In this document: one piece after another, positions 57,201-64,000 of the stretch
How positions within the stretch are numbered: the stretch's first letter is position 1
Layout: each line of letters starts with the position of its first letter
NCBI GenBank assembly: GCA_035582835.1
Contig: JAYKAV010002927.1
Span: 186,001-250,000, forward strand
Source of the DNA: Phoebastria nigripes
Taxonomy: Eukaryota > Chordata > Aves > Procellariiformes > Diomedeidae
Length of the DNA: 64,000 nt
Direction: 5' to 3'
Notes under the pieces: model-generated
Databases searched by the model: none
Told to the model about the DNA's origin: nothing
The model's input: the letters and a program-made list of their open reading frames with translations, nothing else
Position numbers and translations under genes: made by a program

Positions 57201-58720
57201 AGCTAAACTTTAAAAAGTTAAATGTAACTGAAGAACTTTCTCTTCATTGCACAGCTTGTCAATTTGCTATTACTTTCTCTAAAATACAGAGCAACATATT
57301 TCACTCTGTTGCTGCACGCATACTAAAGCATCAGCCTTTGTGCTTCTACGAAGTGACTTGCATATCTTATCATCTCCCACTCTGCCATCCTCCAAGTATG
57401 CTGCCCTGCCCATCATCTTCATATCTGGTGCTTCCCAAAATTCCCCACAACACTGTCATACCAGCCCTGCTAGACTCATCCTGTTCAGAAGGCAAGACAA
57501 TTTCATGTGCTGCAGTTTCCCCACTTTTCTGTATGCTGGTTATAAGAGGAAGGAAAAGGTCAACGCACATCACAAGCCAGAAAACATTAGTATCTTCAGA
57601 GCATACCCCAAAAGACAGCACAGGATAATGCACATGAGAAGAGCGTTTTGGTAGAAAAGGCAAGCAACGTCATCCTTGTGCGCCTGTCACCCTCCCTCCT
57701 AGTATTTCAGTGTTACTCAGGAAAGAATTCTCAGGCACCATCACTCTTCCCTTCCTTTTTTATCTCCCTATTCTTCCCCAGTGACGGATGGATCTTTGTA
57801 TATGCTACATTCCCTACCTGCTCACCAGAATCCTTCATTTCTGCTACTTTTTCCTCCCTCTTCTTATACGATCACTTTTGGTATTAACATTGTAAAAACT
57901 ACCAATGGAATAACATCTGGACATTACTATTCCAAACAGTATCTGGCTGTCATAAACTGCTACTTGGTTTTTCAGATACTTTCCAAGATATGTGAAATTG
58001 CTGCCTTATTGAAAGGCAGTGGATCCATAACTCAAAAAGTACCTGACCAACAGGCATGCAAGAGAAAAATGCAATTAATTCATTTAGGAGATCTGTCTAT
58101 AGGGCTGTGATTTTACAAATTATTTTGGTTGCGGCACATCTAGCACAAGAATTCAGAACTTCCAGTCCATAGGTTCATCCATAGGGCATTCATCCACATC
58201 ACCTTTCTTTCGCTTATGTGGCAAAAGCAGTTTTTCAGACACACTTGAATAAACACGTAGCTGGTTTTCTTTCTATTCCTTTTTTTTTTCCCCTGTAACT
58301 CAAATACCAATTTTTTTTTTAAAAGTTATTTGCATATCTCTCAGTGAAACCTGGCACNCTGGCAGACCATCTCATCTCACATTAGATGTTTAGACAAGAT
58401 CTTACGCCCTACACTACTTTTGGTACAGAGCTGTAGCTTGTATTTTAGATGAGCTCCCACTTGTGTGATACAAATATGCTATCATTCTGCTGATCTGTTA
58501 CATTCTGTTTCTGAACACACAGTCCAAAAATAAACTCACAAAACAAGACTCCTACTGTGGTGATCTGAACTGTTGCTCACTCAATCCCAGGGACTCCTGG
58601 TTTTGCTGTTTTCTATTTTTTTCCTTTTCCTAGAAAAACAGCACATTTCTCTCAGATACATTAACTAACATTTCTCTGTTCAGGCCGTGTATTATTTTGC
58701 TACACTTTGTCTGTAGCCCT

Positions 58721-58729
58721 GGCTTTTTT
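58721..58729. repeat. Outlying 9-bp continuation of the inverted repeat (pairs with 59130-59138)
   Basis: GGCTTTTTT here is the reverse complement of AAAAAAGCC at 59130-59138, but the left side has 19 extra bases (58730-58748) before the main arm. Either the left arm gained these 19 bp, the right arm lost them, or the copying event that made the second arm skipped them. Beyond these 9 bp the two flanks differ. Confidence 0.6.
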
Positions 58730-58748
58730 ATTATTTTCTACTCCTGCT

Positions 58749-59129
58749 GTTATTTATTTAATATGCTGTTATTCATTCCCCAGATTCTCATTTAAAATGC
58801 CAAATAAAGACGACTGCATCCCACTGGATGCTTCTGGTTAGCTATCTAAAAAAAAAAAAAAAACCCCACACATGTAGATCTGTCTGCCCTCAGTGTAGCC
58901 TAGGAATTTAAAAGTTTTCAAGAACTTACAAAGTTTGAGGTCTTTGTAGTAAGATCTTTAAAACTTATAAATTCCTAGGCTACACTGAGGGCAGACAGAT
59001 CTACATGTGTGGGGTTTTTTTTTTTTTTTTAGATAGCTAACCAGAAGCATCCAGTGGGATGCAGTCGTCTTTATTTGGCATTTTAAATGAGAATCTGGGG
59101 AATGAATAACAGCATATTAAATAAATAAC
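58749..59129. repeat. Long, nearly perfect inverted repeat (about 181-bp arms, 19-nt spacer)
   Basis: The left arm 58749-58929 is the reverse complement of the right arm 58949-59129 without a gap. Paired coordinates always sum to 117878. I find mismatches only at 58911/58967, 58919/58959 and 58924/58954; the outer 162 bp (58749-58910) pair perfectly, including a 16-nt poly-A (58848-58863) against a 16-nt poly-T (59015-59030). The 19-nt spacer carries part of a further 7-bp stem (TACAAAG 58927-58933 with CTTTGTA 58942-58948). It lies in the first coding intron, about 1.2 kb downstream of the donor. It is not a recognised transposon: I see no terminal motif or target-site duplication. Confidence 0.95.
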
Positions 59130-59211
59130 AAAAAAGCCTTAAATTACAATCTGAGAACAAAAACATCCCCCACCTTTTTAATTGGAGACTAATTTAGACA
59201 TATACATATAC

Positions 59212-59264
59212 TTTTTTTTTTTTTTTTTTAGATAGCTAACCAGAAGCATCCAGTGGGATGCAGT
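59212..59264 (+). repeat. Third, partial direct copy of the inverted-repeat right arm
   Basis: A poly-T run (59212-59229, 18 T) followed by 35 bp (59230-59264) is identical to the right arm's poly-T (16 T) and 59031-59065, at a constant offset of 199 bp. The copy stops abruptly inside the arm sequence (GCAGT, then TTTCTG instead of CGTCTT). It lies 73 bp beyond the palindrome's right end and is also complementary to 58813-58863 in the left arm. Confidence 0.93.
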
Positions 59265-60352
59265 TTTCTGAAAGAAATTTTTATGTCTTTGTCACTAGTT
59301 AGTACCCACACTGCCACAACTACTTCAGTAGCTGTAAGCAATTTACAAGAGCTAAAATAAGGCAGCACTTTATTTTTATTAAATTGCTAGTAAGTACTGA
59401 TATTAGTGAATATTAGCTATCAAGTCAATCAAGCAATATATTGGCCTATATATTCTTCCAGTCAGCAACGAGGGTGTCAGATTGGTTGCTGAGCAGTCAA
59501 ACTACCAATAGTTCCCTATTCCAAATCAAGGGAAGTGAAGACATTTTCAACTTCCCACATAATAACCAACAGTTTTAGGTAAGTTCCTTCCTTGTTCTAA
59601 ACTCTCTACTTAAGTAAACTCAAATGGAAGTAATCCTTTATTTAGCAATCACACACTCTTACACACCACATGTTTACATGTTAATCTTTTTTTCCTTAAT
59701 TGCAGTTCTCCTGTCATTTGCTAGAAAGGGTAGAAGAAGCAAGAATACGAAATATCCACTCTTACAAGGCCATTGGCACTGCTATCCTTGCATTCATGCG
59801 TATCTTGGACCCTCTCCTACCCAGACATTATGCCCCCCCAAACATTACAAAGCTGCTTTGACAAATGAACTCTTTTTCATTCTGGAATAGCTCATCAGTA
59901 TGGAGATGAGCATCACATCACATAAGCTTCTGGGCTAAGTTCTACTGCTCAAATCTAGTAGTCGTGCAAGAAGGAGACATAAACCCAATGCAAAATATTG
60001 TTGCACTTGGGGCTGTCACGTTGGTGGCAATAAGAACACATCTTTAATGGTTTAAGAAGATTGTTAGCCAAAGTGTACAAACACTTTGAATGCTGGTGAA
60101 GAGTCCATGAAGACATGCATGTTTCATCATACTGTTACACAGACAGACATACACATACATAAACAGCTTTCCACAAAGTGAAGATATGATGCACTAGAAT
60201 GCACTCAGAGGTATAGATTAACATTTCAAGACGGGTATCTGCAGTGTACCACCACTGTGGTACACAGCTTCATATTTCTAATGGGTTGATGAGGACTGGC
60301 AACATTTGTGGGAAGACAGTAACACAGACAGTAACATAGAAGAACGGAAGAA

Positions 60353-60360
60353 ACCCACCT
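60353..60360 (-). other. PCDH11X: Splice donor of the first coding exon (AAG|GTGGGT)
   Basis: The minus strand reads ...CTT AAG|GTGGGT with the exon's last base at 60359. The protein read across it (ELLK then GQNVFG) matches continuous PCDH11X sequence, which fixes both this donor and the acceptor at 32019. Confidence 0.9.
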
Positions 60361-60898
60361 TAAGGAGTTCATAATGTTGAATACCATTCACACCAATGTC
60401 CGGATCGACGGCAGATGGGACAGAATAGCGTGAATTAATTGCTGTGTTTTCAGGGATAGAGATGTTAATAACTGTTGAGGGGAAGAGGGGGGCATTGTCA
60501 TTTATATCCTCTATTAGGAATCTGATCTTGACCAGTCTGAAAACTTCATCAGGCAAAACAGCAACCTCCACCTCATAAAAGCAGCGATTCTCACTAAAGA
60601 TGCCAGAGCACAGCTTCTCTCGGTCTATGCGGTTTGCAGTTGTGAATATCTCACCAGTGTTCTCCTCCACCCGTACTAATGGTACATCCCCAGTCTTATA
60701 CACAAGCTTGAACTGTAGTGGTGAGGAAAGGGGCACATCTGGGTCCAGCGTTAGGTTAAGATCCTTGAGCAAATTGCCAATGAGGACATTTTCAGGCAGT
60801 TCTTCCCGCACGGTGTAATTCTTCTCCTGTGCGCCAGATTGGAATACAATACAGGCTAATAAGACTGCCAAGAGGTAGGTTCCAGACAGCAAGTCCAT
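60359..60898 (-). CDS. PCDH11X: Protocadherin-11 X-linked, first coding exon (signal peptide, EC1, start of EC2)
   Basis: This exon encodes residues 1-180 of a delta-protocadherin, a calcium-dependent homophilic adhesion receptor of the neuronal plasma membrane. The start MDLLSGTY and the run that follows match vertebrate PCDH11X as I know it. Residues 1 to about 23 form a hydrophobic signal peptide ending near SGAQ. EC1 follows, with the calcium-ligand motif DRE at 92-94, a Cys97/Cys106 pair typical of the protocadherin EC1 loop, and the EC1-EC2 linker DINDNAP at 131-137. EC2 begins with PEN at 149-151 and DPD at 165-167. N-glycosylation sequons lie at N27, N48 and N145. The ATG has G at -3 and G at +4. 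The exon ends ELLK (AAG) directly before a GTGGGT donor; the open frame that continues to 60278 is intron. The next exon joins in phase 0. PCDH11Y is hominin-specific, so PCDH11X is the sensible name. Confidence 0.96.
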
Positions 60899-60942
60899 CT
60901 CCAGAATGACTAATGAGTATTCGTGTAGAACACCAAGAGTAG
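60899..60942 (-). other. PCDH11X: 5'UTR segment and splice acceptor of the first coding exon
   Basis: Read on the minus strand, a long pyrimidine tract (roughly 60946-60972, TTTCTTTC...CCTTTTTCCAG) ends in CAG at 60945-60943. This is a strong acceptor placing the exon start at 60942 and leaving 44 nt of 5'UTR before the ATG. At least one untranslated exon and the promoter therefore lie upstream. There is no in-frame stop in the 44 nt, but the ATG is supported by the signal peptide and by agreement with known PCDH11X N-termini. Confidence 0.8.
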
Positions 60943-63900
60943 CTGGAAAAAGGAAAAGAAAGAAAGAAAAACTTTTAAAAATTTACAGAATATTATGTTC
61001 TTAAAGTGATGGAGACATGAAAGGAGTGCCTTTTCTATAGCAAATAACCTCAACTGTTTGAAAACCCTATTAGTAAAGTGATATTTGACCTAACGATCCT
61101 TCATAAAATGTATAAAATTTCTTGCACTTTTTTTTTTTACTTAAAACTGTTTACTAAACATTGAGGTAAGACTCTTAGAACTGCATCAGAGTGAATGAAC
61201 AAACAGATACAAAAATTCCTACTTCCAGCACACGATTTTCCTTTGCTCCTTAAGAAAACCTCTTCCTTTGAACCCTCTGCCACATTGGAAACAAAAAAAT
61301 TGAGGACAAAGAAAAAAATAGGTAAGAAGTTTGCAAGCAACCATCTGCTGAGAACCACATCTTTTTATACCTCTTGCTCAGAGACAGGAAACCAAGAACA
61401 CTTGTCTTAATTTTCCCCCCAAGTTTTGCACTGAGAAAATTATGTAATATTTGTTAACAGCAAAGAAATCTGACTATTTTTAATACAGGAACTTAAAACA
61501 GCAAGAAAATGTTACCTAGATGGAGTCTGGTGAACTTCAGCCAACAATGGGTGGAAATCTGTCTAACACAGGGACACTAATACAGCAGTCCCTTTCTTTA
61601 AGATGGCAAGATCTGATTTGATCTTTGGAAGTAAACATAAATACTAGTACTCAATTCACTGAAATCTGTATTATGTGTCTAAATCCACAAGAGCAGTGCA
61701 CAAACCCCAACACAGAAGGAGAACAGCAAAACATCAAAAGTTTTCGATGTAGAACTAAAGCTGAAAGATTTTTTCCCAGCAGGAAGGGTAAACTTGTAAC
61801 TCTCTTAGCTCCCCAACTGCCCACCATATTGCCAGATAATCTCCATTTGGATACTTGTCATTAATTTCCAAGACAGTTGAGATTTCTTTTGCTTTCTTCA
61901 ATTTTAGGGGAAAAAAGAAAAAAAGAAAAAAAAAAAAAGACTATGCAGCAATAATTTCCCTTCTGGTATGTGACAACATTTAATACATCTCCTGGAGAAT
62001 AAGCTGTAAGAAATTTCGTATAATTTTAAATCTGGTGATGTCTGCTCATATATGAGCTAAGTACTCTGAGATACCAATACCTTTAAAGTGAGATACAGAT
62101 TTGTTCTGGGCTGTAGAAAAGAAAATTTTGTACGTTTCAACCTAGTTTCTGAATAACAATATATTATCCTCTCAAAATTGTTAACAACCTCAGGAAAGAT
62201 GGAAGTAGAATGGGATGACTTATAGGTACATACAGATATCTACGTACCTACAGCTGAGAACTTTTAGAGAAAAACACACTATTGAACTCCATATATAGAA
62301 TATGCTGCTTTGTCTAACCTTTGCATAACTCTGCCCTTCCAGAATTGAGGATAATCTAGGATAGCGTTTCTGTAAGGTAGATGTTCAAGAGTTCTATCTA
62401 AAATGATTTTTTTAGTTAATGAAGTTTTAGCTCCTACCAGCTTAGCATCTGTTTCAAATACACCTGTACTAACTCATCTACATTCTTTTCATTGTGCAGG
62501 TAAAAATGTAATTTTTTCCTGCCTTTTCTGATTTTATTCTCCCTGTCATAGCATAGATTGATTTAGTCCTGCAGATCAAGTTGCAGTGGTTGAAGAAGTT
62601 ACTGAAGCTAGTAATTGTCTTCACCCGTTAGTTACTGCCTTTCAGCAGTACCACTTTCAGGGCAATTTAAATTAAAACATTTGACTTTGCAGTGAAACAG
62701 ATTAGGAACACCTAATATTGTTATTCCACTTCAACTCTGTAACCTTCTTTAGATTGGGAGTAAGTAACAGATAAAGAACATTCCAACTAGATCTGCAAGG
62801 TGTATCTTTCCACGTCAGCATGATTTAACTGTAAAGCATTTTCTGGCTTTGTGATTATACAAAAGGAGCAACATGAAATAAAAATCCAATCCTGCAAGTC
62901 TTCACTTATGAAAAAAGGCATTGCTCACTGGAGTAATTCAATTAACCTGAATGAGATTGCTGACATGGGTGAGAACTGGATATGCAATTTATGTAGCATA
63001 GTTACTGCACTACCTGCAGTATTTTAGTAATTCACTGACTTATTTGCAGTACTTTAGTGTTGTATTGTGCCTTGTATGGAATTGCTAAACAGGCATTCAG
63101 GAGTGATGAAAGAGTGTACTACAAACAGCCGTTTTATAAATCCATTATAATATTAAGCTCTAAATATGTAAATACGGAAGTCATCAGCAGATATTGATTA
63201 TCATTAATGGTAACACTATGGTAGCAGCATGAGTTTAATGAAACAACTGTGGTGATATTGTACAAATATATTAGTTTGACTATTATGATTTTATTTATTA
63301 ACTGTCTTGTATTTCTGTAAATATATTTCCAGCAGTTGTCACTTCACTAAAGTAATTGCCCGCATATATTCAACCTGCAGAAAGCTCTTATTTCAGGAAA
63401 GTACATTTTTGTATCCACTATTATTAAAATAAATATATTTACATTTTTTCCATGCAAAACACCAATAAAAATGTATGGGTAACAATGAAGAGTTGATATT
63501 TAAATGTTCCCCTCAAAGCAAAATTTCAGAATGGTAGCATGTTCCGTGCATACTGGAAAGCACTACTCTGTACTTTTTCTTCTCTACTAGAAGTTAAACT
63601 GAAAAACAACAAAACAGGGAAAAAACCCCTTCATATCCTGATGTTTACAGAGTGATATTTTAAACTTACAGTTCATTTCTGAGGGGAGGAAATAAAAAAA
63701 CCCCAACCATAAATATAAACCAAATTCCAGTCCCTATCCCAAATTCTTCTGTGACAATATTGATGTAAGGATTGCCTATAAATTACAATAATATAAAAAT
63801 ATTGTGTAGTCAGGTATATACATCTTCCAAACAAATAATCTTACGCTATAACAAAATCTTTTTATTATTAACAAGGTTATTAATGCTACACTGCTCGTCT

Positions 63901-64000
63901 CTCTCTAGTTTTGAGGATACAGAGAATTTTAGTCACACTCAAAACAAAAGTTTGTGGTTTATCTATCAAGTTTTACAAAGCAATTTGAGAATGAGTACAC
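60943..64000 (-). other. PCDH11X: Intron or 5' sequence upstream of the first coding exon (partial)
   Basis: AT-rich sequence lies upstream of the acceptor at 60943. I see no CpG island, no convincing promoter and no ORF of interest. An A-rich purine tract is present at 61911-61938. The gene's promoter and earlier untranslated exon(s) are presumably beyond position 64000. Confidence 0.6.
61911..61938. repeat. A-rich purine tract
   Basis: AAAAAAGAAAAAAAG followed by A13 lies upstream of the first coding exon. Confidence 0.85.

Larger units (their letters stand above)
32019..60358 (-). other. PCDH11X: First coding intron of PCDH11X (28,340 bp)
   Basis: This intron splits EC2 in phase 0. It is AT-rich and holds no ORF with recognisable protein similarity; the longest open frames (up to about 110 codons, for example 44954-45274 and 57781-58110) look random in composition. 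Contents I can name are a degraded SINE at about 34675-34930, MIR-like relics at about 38450-38580 and 44630-44735, a degenerate tandem repeat at 38597-38664, an alternating CG/CA tract at 43698-43717, A/T homopolymers, and the long inverted repeat at 58749-59129 with its partial third copy. I see nothing in the remaining stretches, though conserved enhancers cannot be excluded by eye. Confidence 0.85.

Noticed and set aside
57338..58110. Cluster of overlapping ORFs in several frames (96-109 codons)
   Set aside because: A locally less AT-rich stretch gives open frames on both strands; none shows a domain or consistent codon use.
60278..60358. Extension of the first coding exon's open frame to a stop at 60278
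   Set aside because: It follows a good GT donor, does not resemble cadherin sequence, and the next exon continues the EC2 domain exactly in phase.
60600..60818. Plus-strand 72-codon ORF
   Set aside because: Antisense shadow of the first coding exon.
1..64000. About twenty isolated N bases (for example 68, 3149, 11766, 33584, 58358)
   Set aside because: They are draft-assembly ambiguities spread evenly, not gaps or biological features.

Overview
The window looks like a piece of a vertebrate nuclear genome, most likely a bird (another sauropsid is possible). It is AT-rich with very low gene density. It carries a degraded CR1 LINE 3' end, a few old MIR-like SINE relics and many short A/T homopolymers, and no prokaryotic features. 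Scattered single N bases show it is a draft assembly. The only gene I can support is on the minus strand and is the orthologue of protocadherin 11 X-linked (PCDH11X), a delta-protocadherin cell-adhesion receptor of neurons. In birds the orthologue is expected to be autosomal.

Layout, in transcription order (right to left): 64000-60943 is upstream intronic or 5' sequence. 60942-60899 is the 5'UTR part of an exon that begins at a clear splice acceptor. 60898-60359 is the first coding exon (180 codons: signal peptide, cadherin repeat EC1, start of EC2), ending at a GT donor. 60358-32019 is a 28.3-kb intron. 32018-29532 is the large second coding exon (829 codons: rest of EC2, EC3-EC7, transmembrane helix, cytoplasmic segment with an eight-lysine run and the CM1/CM2-like motifs), ending at a CAG|GTAATG donor. 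29531-1 is the start of the next intron. The two exons join in phase 0 and encode 1009 residues. The 3' coding exons, where the delta-1 CM3 (PP1-binding) motif would be expected, lie beyond position 1, and the promoter lies beyond position 64000.

The rest is non-coding. The most unusual structure is a nearly perfect long inverted repeat in the first coding intron (58749-59129; arms of about 181 bp with three mismatches and a 19-nt spacer), about 1.2 kb downstream of the first coding exon in the direction of transcription. A third partial direct copy of one arm (poly-T plus 35 bp) follows at 59212-59264. The arrangement resembles serial template switching, and the transcribed intron could form a long RNA duplex. 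Smaller items are two perfect short hairpins near 12.1-12.3 kb, two degenerate tandem repeats, an alternating CG/CA tract, a possible read-through short isoform after the large exon, and the SINE/LINE relics. I found no tRNA, rRNA, CRISPR array, second protein-coding gene or viral gene.
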